Positions 1-8,608 of a stretch of 32,194 bases of DNA are shown here, piece by piece; position 1 is the stretch's first letter, and each line of letters starts with the position of its first letter. Position numbers and translations under genes: made by a program. Under the pieces are notes generated by a model. It was not told the DNA's origin and ran no database searches. It was given only the letters and a program-made list of their open reading frames with translations. Source of the stretch: Alphaproteobacteria bacterium (lineage in GTDB: Bacteria > Pseudomonadota > Alphaproteobacteria > JAJFFI01); the NCBI GenBank assembly GCA_030066595.1, contig JASJBI010000015.1:1-32194 (forward strand), in the 5' to 3' direction.

Positions 1-178
1 AGGTCTGGTCCTTGATCAGCCGGGTATCCAAGGTATCGAGATGGCGGATACACGCCTCGATCTGTTCGTGCGTGTAGACCTCGGATCCGATCTTGTAGAA
101 GGATGCCTGCTGTAACGACCGAATGCTGTCCGCATCTCTCATGCGAGCGAGACGAAGCGTGAACTCGGAGGATGACAT
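1..178 (-). CDS. GNAT-like N-acetyltransferase, N-terminal part only
   Basis: This is the first 59 codons of a leftward gene whose remainder lies beyond the window edge. The start MSSSEFTLRLARMRDADSI is typical of the first strand and helix of GNAT acetyltransferases, where an R-x-A/M-x-x-x-D-A-x-x-I pattern opens the fold, followed by a second helix with a YTHEQI segment. The ATG at 176-178 is preceded by a GGAGA ribosome-binding site six bases upstream, which fixes the start. The acetyl-CoA-binding motif A would lie outside the window, so the family call rests on the N-terminus alone and the substrate cannot be predicted. It diverges from matB across a 297-bp gap. Confidence 0.55.
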   Translation of the reverse strand, partial: MSSSEFTLRLARMRDADSIRSLQQASFYKIGSEVYTHEQIEACIRHLDTLDTRLIKDQT

Positions 179-381
179 GCCAATCTCCGTTCAAGGCCTG
201 AGCTACGATATTGTCGTGTGAAGCCGGACGACCGGACGACGTCGCCTGCGATGGACGACCGCCCTTCCACCTGGCGGCGTCGACCTCGGCTGACCGTTTC
301 ATGCATAGACCATGCGCGACAGCCCGGATGTGACAAAGTGCACAGGACGTGGCATCTCCGATCAGGTTCTCGCGCTGCGGC

Positions 382-410
382 TTGCGAGCCCGGCCCGCGC
401 GCGGGATAAA
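382..410 (+). promoter_or_regulatory. candidate sigma-70-like promoter for matB
   Basis: TTGCGA (382-387) and GATAAA (405-410) are separated by exactly 17 bases, each matching four of six consensus positions. The site lies in the gap between the truncated GNAT gene and matB, with the matB ATG about 65 bases downstream. The rest of the gap (179-381) shows no gene. The prediction is by consensus only; GC-rich alphaproteobacterial promoters are often weak matches. Confidence 0.3.
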
Positions 411-475
411 CTGCACGGTCATGGCGCTGAGCCCGGGCAGACGCGAACAGGCAGACGGCGGAACAAGACGCGACT

Positions 476-2008
476 ATGGGTATAGACGGTAATCTCTTCG
501 CGGCATTCCAGGCCCGCTTCCCAGAGGACCTCTCTCGGCCGTTCATCGAAACCATCGACGGACGGAGCTACAGCTACGCCGATATCGACGCGGCCTCGGC
601 ACGCTTCGCCGCCCTGCTCAGGCATCTCGGTGTCGTGTCGGGCGACCGGGTGGCAGCCCAGGTCGACAAGTCGCCGGAGGCGATCTGTCTCTATCTCGCC
701 TGCCTGCGGGCGGGCGCCGTGTACCTGCCGCTCAATCCGGCCTATCAGGCGAGCGAGCTCGAGTACTTCATCGGCGATGCCGAGCCCGGCGTAATCGTGT
801 GCACGCCGGAGCGAGAGGCAGAGATCGGCACGATTGCCCAGAGGACGGGGAACGCCCAGATCCTGACGCTCGACGACGCTGGGGCTGGCAGCCTGATCGG
901 CGAGAGCAGGGTCCGAGATCCCGACCCGGCGGTGGCGGCGGCGGCCCCGAACGATCTGGCGGCGATTCTCTACACCTCGGGCACGACCGGCCGGTCCAAG
1001 GGCGCCATGCTGAGCCACCGGAACTTGCTCTCGAACGCCCGGACGCTGCACCGGGTCTGGGGCTTCCGGCCGGATGACGTGCTGCTGCACGCGCTGCCGA
1101 TCTTTCACGTGCACGGCCTCTTCGTGGCCACGAACTGCGTGCTTCTGAATGGCAGCTTCATGCTGTTCCTTCCCCGGTTCGACGCCGACCGGATCATCGG
1201 GCTGTTGCCGCGGGCGACGGTGATGATGGGGGTGCCGACCTTCTACACCCGGCTGCTGGCCCATACCGGCCTGACGCCCGAGGTCTGCCACAACATGCGG
1301 CTGTTCATCTCCGGCTCGGCGCCGCTCTTGCCGGAGACCTTTCAAGCGTTCCAAGAGCGCACCGGCCACACCATCCTCGAACGCTACGGCATGACAGAGA
1401 CGAGCATGATCACGTCCAACCCGCTCGACGGGCCGCGCCTGCCCGGGACCGTCGGCCTTCCACTGCCGGACGTCGACGTCCGCATCCGAGCCGAATCCGG
1501 CGAAATCGCCGCGCCCGGCGAGGTCGGCGTGCTGGAGGTGCGCGGCCCGAACGTGTTCGGCGGCTATTGGCGCAGGCCCGAAAAGACCGCAGAGGAGTTC
1601 CGCCCGGACGGCTACTTCGTGACCGGCGACCTGGCCCGCATCGACGAGAACGGCTATGTCGCCATCGTGGGCCGCGCCAAGGACCTGATCATCTCGGGCG
1701 GCTTCAACGTCTATCCCAAGGAGGTGGAGGCCCGGATCGACGAAGACGAGGCGGTCGTCGAATCGGCCGTGATCGGCGTGCCCCACCCGGATTTTGGCGA
1801 AGCCGTGGTCGCGGTGGTCAAGCCCGCGGGCGGGTCGGCCGAGCCGGCCGGCGAGGAGATCATCGCGCGGCTGAAGGGCGAGCTGGCCAACTACAAGGTG
1901 CCCAAGCATGTGTTCTTCGTGGACGAGCTGCCGCGTAACGCCATGGGCAAGGTGCAGAAGGCCGAGCTCCGCGCCCGCTACCAGAACGCGCTACAGGACC
2001 CCGGCTGA
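476..2008 (+). CDS. matB: malonyl-CoA synthetase (malonate--CoA ligase), MatB family
   Basis: The 510-residue protein is an ANL-superfamily adenylating enzyme that would convert malonate, ATP and CoA to malonyl-CoA in the cytoplasm. The P-loop-like motif YTSGTTGRSKG lies near residue 166 and RYGMTE near 303. It is followed by the SNPxxGxRxxGTVGxPL stretch typical of MatB rather than of fatty acyl-CoA ligases. The hinge region (GDLARIDENGY) is near 384, and the C-terminal lid carries PRNAMGKVQK with the catalytic lysine near 491. Length matches MatB (about 500-510). The ATG at 476 lacks a strong ribosome-binding site. No malonyl-CoA decarboxylase (matA) or malonate transporter is adjacent; cobB follows 12 bases later, probably co-transcribed. 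A related short-chain acyl-CoA synthetase is the main alternative. Confidence 0.85.
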   Translation: MGIDGNLFAAFQARFPEDLSRPFIETIDGRSYSYADIDAASARFAALLRHLGVVSGDRVAAQVDKSPEAICLYLACLRAGAVYLPLNPAYQASELEYFIGDAEPGVIVCTPEREAEIGTIAQRTGNAQILTLDDAGAGSLIGESRVRDPDPAVAAAAPNDLAAILYTSGTTGRSKGAMLSHRNLLSNARTLHRVWGFRPDDVLLHALPIFHVHGLFVATNCVLLNGSFMLFLPRFDADRIIGLLPRATVMMGVPTFYTRLLAHTGLTPEVCHNMRLFISGSAPLLPETFQAFQERTGHTILERYGMTETSMITSNPLDGPRLPGTVGLPLPDVDVRIRAESGEIAAPGEVGVLEVRGPNVFGGYWRRPEKTAEEFRPDGYFVTGDLARIDENGYVAIVGRAKDLIISGGFNVYPKEVEARIDEDEAVVESAVIGVPHPDFGEAVVAVVKPAGGSAEPAGEEIIARLKGELANYKVPKHVFFVDELPRNAMGKVQKAELRARYQNALQDPG

Positions 2009-2020
2009 GCCGCCGAGCCG

Positions 2021-3349
2021 ATGCCGGCTGCCTCCCCCGCTCCCGGTCTGATCATCGCCGCACCGTCTTCGGGCTGCGGCAAGACTACGGTGACGTTGGG
2101 GCTGTTGCGCAGTTTCCGGAACGCCGGCAGGCGGGTGTCATCGTTCAAGGCCGGGCCGGACTACATCGATCCCGCCTTTCACGCCGCGGCGAGCGGCCGC
2201 CGCTGCCTGAACCTGGACGGCTGGGCCATGCGCGGCGACACCTTGGCGGGGCTCGCCACCGCGCTGAGCCGCGACGCCGATCTGGTCATCGGCGAAGGGG
2301 TCATGGGTCTGTTCGACGGGGCGCCGGACGGCACCGGTTCGACCGCGGATCTCTCTGCGCAGACGGGCTGGCCGGTGGTGCTGGTTGTCGACGTCGCCGC
2401 CCAGGCCGCCTCGGCCGCGGCGGTCGTGCACGGCTTCGCGAGCTTCCGCGACGATGTTCGCCTGGCCGGCGTGATCCTCAACCGGGTGGGCAGCGAGGGT
2501 CATCGCCGCACGCTCGAGCGGGCGCTCGACGGGCTCGGGCCGCCCCTGCTCGGCTGCCTGCCGCAGACGCCCGACATCGCTCTGCCCGAGCGGCATCTGG
2601 GGCTGGTGCAGGCCGGCGAGCACGCGGATCTGGACGCCTATCTCGACGCCGCGGCCGAGCTGGTCGCCCGCCACCTGGACCTGGAGGCGGTCGCGCAATG
2701 CGCTGCGCCGGCCACGCTGCCGGAGTGCCGGACAGCCCCCGCCTTGCCGCCCCTGGGCCAGCGCATCGCCGTTGCCACCGACGCGGCCTTCGCCTTCGCC
2801 TACCCGCACATGCTGGACGGCTGGCGCGCGGCCGGCGCCGAGCTCACCCGCTTCTCGCCGCTCGCCAGCGAGGCGCCTGCGGCGGATGCAGACGCGGTCT
2901 ATCTGCCGGGCGGCTATCCCGAGCTGCACGCTGGCAAACTGGCCGCTAACCACAGCTTCCTGGATGGGCTCCGGGCCGCGGCCGAACGGGGCAGCGCCAT
3001 CTGGGGCGAGTGCGGCGGCTACATGGTCCTGGGCGAGGGCCTGGTCGACGCCCAGGGTGCGCGGCACGCCATGGCTGGGCTCCTGCCGGTCGAGACCTCG
3101 TTTGCCGAGCGCGGCCTGCATCTGGGATACCGCCAGGCCAGGCTCGCCGCGGACGGGCCGCTGGGACGGACCGGCCGGGCCTTTCGCGGGCACGAGTTCC
3201 ACTATGCGCGGGTGCTCCGTGAGGATACGTCAGACCCGACATTTCACTGCCGCGACGCTCGGGACTCCAATCTGGGACCGGTCGGCAGCCGCCGCGGCCG
3301 GGTGATGGGCTCCTTCATCCATCTGATCGACGCCGCGGACGACGCCTGA
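2021..3349 (+). CDS. cobB: cobyrinate/hydrogenobyrinate a,c-diamide synthase
   Basis: The 442-residue two-domain glutamine amidotransferase would amidate the a and c side chains of (hydrogeno)byrinate during cobalamin synthesis, using ATP and glutamine. The N-terminal dethiobiotin-synthetase-like domain has the P-loop APSSGCGKTT (residues 14-23), then FKAGPDYIDP and GEGVMGLFDG. The C-terminal GATase1-like domain has YLPGGYPELH and the nucleophile in GECGGYM (Cys331), with a conserved GSFIHL near the end. The CobB (aerobic) and CbiA (anaerobic) forms cannot be told apart with certainty by eye. It follows matB after 12 bases. No other cobalamin gene is in the window, so this is an isolated pathway gene. 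Confidence 0.9.
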   Translation: MPAASPAPGLIIAAPSSGCGKTTVTLGLLRSFRNAGRRVSSFKAGPDYIDPAFHAAASGRRCLNLDGWAMRGDTLAGLATALSRDADLVIGEGVMGLFDGAPDGTGSTADLSAQTGWPVVLVVDVAAQAASAAAVVHGFASFRDDVRLAGVILNRVGSEGHRRTLERALDGLGPPLLGCLPQTPDIALPERHLGLVQAGEHADLDAYLDAAAELVARHLDLEAVAQCAAPATLPECRTAPALPPLGQRIAVATDAAFAFAYPHMLDGWRAAGAELTRFSPLASEAPAADADAVYLPGGYPELHAGKLAANHSFLDGLRAAAERGSAIWGECGGYMVLGEGLVDAQGARHAMAGLLPVETSFAERGLHLGYRQARLAADGPLGRTGRAFRGHEFHYARVLREDTSDPTFHCRDARDSNLGPVGSRRGRVMGSFIHLIDAADDA

Positions 3350-3486
3350 TCGGTCGCGCGACATGCGCGATTGCGCCGCCGGGAGACCGGGTTAACGGTT
3401 GCTCAATGAAAACCTGAAACCCTTTCTCCTCCGGCCTCAGCGCCTCCGGGGCCGCGCGCTGGTCGGGTGGACGCCGGGAGGACCCC

Positions 3487-4509
3487 ATGAACGAGATTGC
3501 CCCCTTTACCGATCTGATCGACACGCTGTGCGCAAAGGGCCGCATCAGCGAGGACGACGTGCTCAAGCTGCGGCGCTCGGTCTTTCCCGACGGCGTGGTG
3601 AGCGGCACCGAGGCGGATGCGGTCTTTCGGCTCGACGAGGCCTGCGCCGACAAGGACGCCGCGTGGACGGCGTTCTACGTGGACGCGCTGACGGACTACT
3701 TCCTCTGGCAGTCCGAGCCGCGCGGCTATGTGGATGAGGCGCTCGCCCGGATCCTGATCGCCCACATTGGCCGGGACGGCCACGTCCACCGGATGAGCGA
3801 GCTCGAGTTGCTGCTCAACATCGTCCACTGGGCCACCCAGGTCCCGGAGGAGCTGTCGGTGCTGGCGCTGAACGCCGTGCGCGACAGCGTGCTCAGCCCC
3901 GAGACGGCGTCCTACGGAACGAATCGGCCGCCGGCGGTGATCTCGCCCGCCGACGTGGCGATCGTGCGAAAGGTGATCTACGGCACCGGGAGCCTGGGCA
4001 GCATCGTCGTGACGCGGCGCGAGGCGGAGGTCATCCTCGCCCTGAACGACGCCGTGCGCGGCGCGGAGAACGCTCCGGACTGGCGCGATCTGTTCGTCAA
4101 GGCGATGGCCAACCATCTCATGTTTCCCCGACCCGTATCCGTACCCAGCGCCGAGGAGGCGGCCCGGCGCGAGGCCTGGCTCGAGGATCGCCGGGGCGTG
4201 GGCCGGCTGCTGATGGATGTGGGCAAGGCCTTCGCCCGGCGCGACATCCCGTTCGACGAAGCCTGGCAGGAGATCGATCCCTTCGGCCGGGAGCAGGCGC
4301 GCGAAGCGCAGGCGAAGGAGGACCGCGAGACGCGCGAAGCGCTGGCGCGAGAGGCCATCGACGCCGGCGAGGCCCAATGGCTGTGCGAGCGGATGTTGCG
4401 GGACGGCGCGATCAGCGAAAACGAGCGCGCGCTCCTTCAATTCATCCGGGACAACGCACCCCATATCGACCCGGCCCTGGAACCGGCGCTGTCGAAAGCC
4501 GGCGTCTAA
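3487..4509 (+). CDS. conserved hypothetical helical protein with internal duplication
   Basis: This 340-residue soluble, acidic, mostly helical protein is not assigned to a named family. It has no signal peptide or membrane segment. It consists of two related halves. Residues 20-73 (IS-x-x-DV...LRRSVF...TEAD...W...YVDALTDYF) match 152-212 (ISPADV...VRKVIY...REAE...W...FVKAMANHL). Residues 82-128 (DEALARILI...RDGHV...ELELLL) match a shorter stretch near 290-330 (GEAQWLCERMLRDGAI...ERALLQ). The pattern of paired helices with acidic turns recalls TerB or EF-hand-like folds, but no canonical EF-hand loop is seen. The charged linker at about 220-290 may form a long helix. The start ATG follows an AGGAC site in the 137-bp gap after cobB. 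It converges on the DNA glycosylase gene. Confidence 0.7.
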   Translation: MNEIAPFTDLIDTLCAKGRISEDDVLKLRRSVFPDGVVSGTEADAVFRLDEACADKDAAWTAFYVDALTDYFLWQSEPRGYVDEALARILIAHIGRDGHVHRMSELELLLNIVHWATQVPEELSVLALNAVRDSVLSPETASYGTNRPPAVISPADVAIVRKVIYGTGSLGSIVVTRREAEVILALNDAVRGAENAPDWRDLFVKAMANHLMFPRPVSVPSAEEAARREAWLEDRRGVGRLLMDVGKAFARRDIPFDEAWQEIDPFGREQAREAQAKEDRETREALAREAIDAGEAQWLCERMLRDGAISENERALLQFIRDNAPHIDPALEPALSKAGV

Positions 4510-4569
4510 CGCGGTCTGCGAACGAATTGGCGCGGATCGCCGCGGTCTGGATACCCTCCCTCTCCTGAA

Positions 4570-5478
4570 TCAGCGATCGCCGCCGCCGAGCTTCTCCAGC
4601 TCCTCGACCGTGCGCGGCCAGTCTTTCTTCAAGAGGCGCGACAACGACCGGTCGGCGAGCAGCTTGCCGCCGGTCTGACAGCGCGGGCAGTAGTTGGTCT
4701 CGTTACTGGCGTAGCGGATGCGCTGTATCGGCGTGCCGCAGGCCGGACACGGCTTGCCGAAGCGGCCGTGCGCCGCCATACCGTCGCGGAAGGCCGTGAC
4801 CTTGGTGGGAAAGTCGTCGCCGGCCTCGCTGCGCAGCCGCTCGCACCAGTCCGCGAGCGTGGCCCGGGTCGCCGCATACAGCCGCGCGATTTCATCCTCC
4901 GTGAGCTTCTGGCTCATCGCCACCGGCGACAGCCGCGCGTGGAGCAGGATCTCGTCGGAATAGGCATTGCCGATGCCGCTGAACACGCGCGGATCGGTCA
5001 AGACGCGCTTGAGCGTGTGGTTCTCGTGCCGGAGCGCCTCCCGAAACGCCGGCAGGTCCGTCTCGAACAGCTCCAGCCCGCCGGGATCATGGGCCCCGAG
5101 TGCCGCCTCGCCCCGCACCAGGTGCAGCGAGGCCCGTTTCTTCGAACCGGCCTCCGTCAGGATCAGGGTGCCGTTCGGGAAATCGAAGGCGGCCAGACCG
5201 CGCTTGCCGCCGGGGATATTGGCGCCGGACTCCTTCCAGTGCAGGCGGCCCGCGATCATCAGATGGAGAACGAGCCACAGATCGTCGTCGAGCCCGAAGG
5301 CGATCCGCTTGCCCAGCCGGCGCAGCGACCGGACTTGCCTGCCCTCCGTCTCGGCGAGCGGCGGGTCCACCGTGCGCAGCAGAAACGGGCTCGCGAGCCG
5401 TATCCGTTCCAGCGGCTGGCCGACGATGCGCCGCTCGAGCGCCTCGATATAGACGGTGACGTCGGGCAGCTCGGGCAT
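4570..5478 (-). CDS. Fpg/Nei-family DNA glycosylase (MutM-like)
   Basis: The 302-residue protein begins [14 protein letters not shown], where Pro2 and Glu3 after Met removal form the Fpg-family catalytic N-terminus (bifunctional glycosylase/AP lyase acting on oxidised bases). A conserved lysine lies in the RRLGKRIAF hairpin, and the helix-two-turn-helix segment reads [20 protein letters not shown]-terminal zinc finger uses Cys244, Cys247, Cys264 and Cys267. The finger is unusual: [12 protein letters not shown] replaces the common R-T/S-T-x-YCPxCQ, and about 30 residues follow it. The protein may therefore be a paralogue with different base preference rather than the main MutM. The ATG at 5478 has an AGGTGAG ribosome-binding site located inside the end of the upstream LysR gene, only 4 bases after its stop, so the two are probably translationally coupled. 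Confidence 0.85.
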   Translation of the reverse strand: MPELPDVTVYIEALERRIVGQPLERIRLASPFLLRTVDPPLAETEGRQVRSLRRLGKRIAFGLDDDLWLVLHLMIAGRLHWKESGANIPGGKRGLAAFDFPNGTLILTEAGSKKRASLHLVRGEAALGAHDPGGLELFETDLPAFREALRHENHTLKRVLTDPRVFSGIGNAYSDEILLHARLSPVAMSQKLTEDEIARLYAATRATLADWCERLRSEAGDDFPTKVTAFRDGMAAHGRFGKPCPACGTPIQRIRYASNETNYCPRCQTGGKLLADRSLSRLLKKDWPRTVEELEKLGGGDR

Positions 5479-5482
5479 GCGC

Positions 5483-6358
5483 TCACCTGTCCCAGTCGAA
5501 GCGCTGGGCCAGGCGCATGAACGCCGCGACGGTCGGCGAGAAGCGTCGGCCCGCCACATGCGCCAGGCTGATCGTCCGCTTGACCGCAGGGTCGATGATC
5601 ACCCGAGTGCCGATCCCGGACAGGACCGGCAAATACTCCGGCATGATCGAACAGCCCATACCGGCCAGCACCATGGCCTGGATCCAGTCCTCCCGTTCGC
5701 TGCTGTAGCGCCGGTTGACGGCGAACGGCTTGGGGATGCCAAGCTGGTTGAAGTGATCCATGAACTCGCAGTGGATCCGCTGCAGATAGTCCTCGGCATC
5801 GAGCTCCGCGAGCGTGACCGAGGCCATGTCTTCGAAGCGATGGCCCTTGGGGAAGGCGATCACGTAGCGCTCGTCGTAGAGCCCGATGGCGTTCATGCGC
5901 TCGGGATAGTTCGGCAGGCCGATCAGCGCCACATCCACCTCGCCCTGCATAAGGTCGTCGCGGAGCCGCTCCCCCGGCGCTTCGTGCAGCTGCAGGTCCA
6001 GGGACGGGATCTCGCGCCTGAGCCGGCCGATGAACCCGACCAGACGGGCGGGACCGATCGTGCTCATCACGCCGAGCCGGAGGAACGCCTTCTCGAGCTT
6101 CTGGAAGTCCTCCGCCTCCGCCTGCGCGGCCAGTGCCGACTCATAGACCGACCGCAGATGCGGCCGCATCAACCGGCCCAGATCGGTCAGGTGCGTGCGA
6201 TTGCGTTCACGGCGGAACAGCAGGCCGCCGAGCTCGTCCTCCAGCTTGTGGATCGCCCGGGTCAGCGAGGGCTGCGCAACGTGGCAGTGCTCGGCCGCCC
6301 GGGTGAAGTTCAACGTCTCGCAGACCGCCAGGAAGTAGCGGACCTGGTGCATCTCCAT
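5483..6358 (-). CDS. LysR-family transcriptional regulator
   Basis: The 291-residue protein starts [23 protein letters not shown]. It contains the winged helix-turn-helix of LysR regulators (residues 1-60, with [20 protein letters not shown] as the recognition region). A two-lobed effector-binding domain follows, including [11 protein letters not shown], a VDVALIGLP turn and a C-terminal [12 protein letters not shown] segment. The ATG at 6358 is preferred because a GGGGA site precedes it; a GTG two codons upstream (6364) is possible. It is divergent from the cupredoxin-like/flavoprotein/TVP38 operon and directly upstream of the DNA glycosylase, so both are natural targets. The effector is unknown. 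Confidence 0.92.
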   Translation of the reverse strand: MEMHQVRYFLAVCETLNFTRAAEHCHVAQPSLTRAIHKLEDELGGLLFRRERNRTHLTDLGRLMRPHLRSVYESALAAQAEAEDFQKLEKAFLRLGVMSTIGPARLVGFIGRLRREIPSLDLQLHEAPGERLRDDLMQGEVDVALIGLPNYPERMNAIGLYDERYVIAFPKGHRFEDMASVTLAELDAEDYLQRIHCEFMDHFNQLGIPKPFAVNRRYSSEREDWIQAMVLAGMGCSIMPEYLPVLSGIGTRVIIDPAVKRTISLAHVAGRRFSPTVAAFMRLAQRFDWDR

Positions 6359-6553
6359 GCTCACGTCCCCGCGAGAAATTGCTCAATGGCTATCACATGG
6401 CCGTGAGATCGGCAAAAAATCGAAGAAAAATCGAGACCTCAGCCCATCTCCATGCATCAGAGCTATTAAATCAGAAGGCCATCGATATTTCCAATTCGCC
6501 CTGGCCGCCGCTACCTGTTTCCCCAGCAACGACCCCAAACAGAGGAATCACCC
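6359..6553. promoter_or_regulatory. AT-rich divergent promoter region between LysR gene and redox operon
   Basis: This 195-bp gap is clearly richer in A/T than the flanking genes and lies between two divergent start codons, as expected for a LysR-controlled divergent promoter. The nine-base AAAAATCGA occurs twice in direct orientation, at 6415-6423 and 6426-6434, an 11-bp period close to one helical turn. No convincing -35/-10 pair or T-N11-A operator could be fixed by eye. Confidence 0.4.
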
Positions 6554-7024
6554 ATGTTCCAGAACGCCCCCCTCAAGACTCTCGTCGCCGCCGGCGGACT
6601 GACCCTTGCGGCCGTCGGCTCGGCCCATGCCGCCGGGCCCACGGTCATCGAACTGACCCAGACCGCCTGCCAGTTCGTCGAATCGGAAAACGGCGTCGAC
6701 CACGGCTTCCAGACCACCAAGCAGGCCGACTGCGAAGCGATCAACGAGAAATCCGGCGCGGAGCGGCTGGCCACGGCCAAGACGCTGGAGCTGAAGCCCG
6801 GCAAGTACGTCTTCCGCGTCACCAACAAGAACGTGCCCTATCAACTCGGCTTCTGGCTGCGCGGCGAAGGCGTCTTCGGCCGCGCCGCGCTGCCGAGCGT
6901 GTCCGGCGGCGGGCTGACCACCGGCGCGACCAAGGACTACGTCATCGAGCTGAAAGAGGGCGAGTACCTGTACTCCTGCCCGCTCAATCCGACCCCCGAC
7001 TACAAGATCGTGGTGAAGAGCTGA
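6554..7024 (+). CDS. secreted cupredoxin-like protein, ligands not conserved
   Basis: The 156-residue protein has a clear Sec signal peptide (about residues 1-26, cleavage near AHAAG), so the mature protein is probably periplasmic. The rest alternates strand-like segments (TLELKPGKYVFRVTNK, DYVIELKEGEYLYSC), as in cupredoxins. The C-terminal loop YSCPLNPTPDYKIVV sits where a cupredoxin has its Cys-x(n)-His-x(n)-Met copper loop: the cysteine is present but no His or Met follows. The usual upstream His is also absent (NVPYQLGFW). Two more cysteines lie in the N-terminal third. It may bind copper differently, use thiols, or be structural. An AGAGGA ribosome-binding site lies 8 bases before the ATG. 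It heads an operon with the flavoprotein and TVP38 genes. The fold is inferred from pattern only. Confidence 0.6.
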   Translation: MFQNAPLKTLVAAGGLTLAAVGSAHAAGPTVIELTQTACQFVESENGVDHGFQTTKQADCEAINEKSGAERLATAKTLELKPGKYVFRVTNKNVPYQLGFWLRGEGVFGRAALPSVSGGGLTTGATKDYVIELKEGEYLYSCPLNPTPDYKIVVKS

Positions 7025-7089
7025 CCCGCGAGCCCGGTGGCGGGCCCGGCGGGTCCGCCGCCGCACTCCCGAAGCGTGAGGATCCAACC

Positions 7090-8517
7090 ATGCGTGAGAC
7101 CATTCGAACGGATATCTGCGTGATCGGCGCCGGCTCCGGCGGGCTCTCGGTCGCGGCCGGCGCGATCCAGATGGGCGCGCGCGTCGTGCTGATCGAAAAG
7201 GGCAAGATGGGCGGCGACTGCCTGAACTATGGCTGCGTGCCGTCCAAGGCTTTGATCGCCGCGGCGCATACGGCCAACCAGGTCCGCCACAGCGCCAGGT
7301 TCGGCGTCAACGGCCACGAGCCGGCGATCGATTTCGCCCGCGTGCACGACCATGTGCACGGCGTGATCGGCGCGATCGCGCCGCACGATTCGGTGGAACG
7401 GTTCGAGGAGCTGGGCGTTCAGGTCATCCAGGGCGCTGGGCGGTTCACGGGACCCCGCGAGGTCGAAGTGAACGGTAGGCGCATTCGCGCCCGCCGCTTT
7501 GTCATCGCCACGGGCTCGTCCGCCGCCCGGCCGCCGATCCCCGGGCTCGAGGATATCCCTTACCTGACCAACGAAACCGTCTTCGATCTCAAAGACCGGC
7601 CCGACCACCTGATCGTGATCGGCGGCGGACCGATCGGAGCCGAGCTGGCGCAGGCCTTCGGGCGGCTCGGCGCCGAGGTCACCGTGCTCGAGATGTTCCG
7701 GATCCTCGGCAAGGACGATCCCGAGGTTACGGAGGTGGTGCGCCGGCGCATGGCGGCCGAGGGCATCGCCATGCTGGAAGGCATCGCCATCAAACAGGTC
7801 GCGCAGGACGGCAATCGCATCGCCGTGACGATCGAGCAGGACGGCGCGGAGACCAGCCTCTCCGGCTCCCACCTGCTCTTGGCGGCCGGCCGGACAGCCA
7901 ACGTGAACGGGCTCGGCCTCGACGTAGCCGGCATCGAGCACAGCCCCCGCGGCATCACGGTCGACGACCGTCTGCGCACCACGAACAAGCGGGTCTTTGC
8001 CATCGGCGACGTGGCCGGCGGGTATCAGTTCACCCACATGGCCGGCTATCACGCGGGCATCGTGATCCGCAACGCGCTCTTCCATCTGCCGGCCAAGGTC
8101 AAGACCGACGCGGTCCCCTGGGTCACCTACACCGACCCGGAGATCGCCCATGTCGGCCTGACCGAGGCGGAGGCGCGGGAACGCCATGGCGACGCTGTCA
8201 GGGTGACCCGCTGGTCGTTCGACGAGAACGACCGCGCCCAGGCCGAGCGGGAGACCGAAGGCCTGGTCAAGGTGGTGGTCGGCCCGCGCGGCCGGGTTCT
8301 CGGCGCCAGCATCGCCGGACCGCATGCGGGCGAGCTGTTGCAGCCTTGGATCCTGGCCATCAACGAAGGGCTGAAGATCGGCGCCCTGGCCAACCTGATC
8401 GCGCCCTACCCCACCCTGGGGGAGGTCAACAAGCGCGTGGCCGGCGCCTATTTCACGCCGTCCCTGTTCAGCGACCGGACCCGCAAGGTGGTCGGCCTGC
8501 TGCAACGGCTTCCCTGA
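7090..8517 (+). CDS. MerA/Lpd-like FAD-dependent pyridine nucleotide-disulfide oxidoreductase
   Basis: The 475-residue class I flavin disulfide reductase has an FAD motif CVIGAGSGGLS (residues 10-20) and the redox-active disulfide GGDCLNYGCVPSK. A second Rossmann motif (VIGGGPIGAELA) should bind NAD(P)H, VFAIGDVAGG contacts FAD, and a C-terminal dimerisation domain follows. It lacks the N-terminal HMA domain and the C-terminal vicinal cysteines of true mercuric reductase. The His-x-Glu acid/base signature of lipoamide dehydrogenase (HPTxxE) is replaced by YPTLGE. It is therefore best called a mercuric-reductase-like oxidoreductase of unknown substrate. GAGGA precedes the ATG by 8 bases. Homologues occur fused to TVP38/TMEM64 domains in other bacteria, in line with the next gene here. 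Confidence 0.88.
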   Translation: MRETIRTDICVIGAGSGGLSVAAGAIQMGARVVLIEKGKMGGDCLNYGCVPSKALIAAAHTANQVRHSARFGVNGHEPAIDFARVHDHVHGVIGAIAPHDSVERFEELGVQVIQGAGRFTGPREVEVNGRRIRARRFVIATGSSAARPPIPGLEDIPYLTNETVFDLKDRPDHLIVIGGGPIGAELAQAFGRLGAEVTVLEMFRILGKDDPEVTEVVRRRMAAEGIAMLEGIAIKQVAQDGNRIAVTIEQDGAETSLSGSHLLLAAGRTANVNGLGLDVAGIEHSPRGITVDDRLRTTNKRVFAIGDVAGGYQFTHMAGYHAGIVIRNALFHLPAKVKTDAVPWVTYTDPEIAHVGLTEAEARERHGDAVRVTRWSFDENDRAQAERETEGLVKVVVGPRGRVLGASIAGPHAGELLQPWILAINEGLKIGALANLIAPYPTLGEVNKRVAGAYFTPSLFSDRTRKVVGLLQRLP

Positions 8518-8608
8518 CGGTCCGAAGAGCGAGACCGCCTGTCCTGCCCATTCACTTCCAACCGGCCCCGCCCCGCACTTACGGCGGACGGGGACAGGAG
8601 CAGACGTC

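Noticed and set aside
6379..7089. N-terminal extension of the flavoprotein to a 712-residue protein
   Set aside because: The extension is an out-of-frame reading of the cupredoxin-like gene; the ATG at 7090 has a good ribosome-binding site and starts the FAD motif at the usual distance.
6554..8517. mercury resistance (mer) operon
   Set aside because: The reductase lacks the HMA domain and the C-terminal cysteine pair, and there is no merR, merT or merP.
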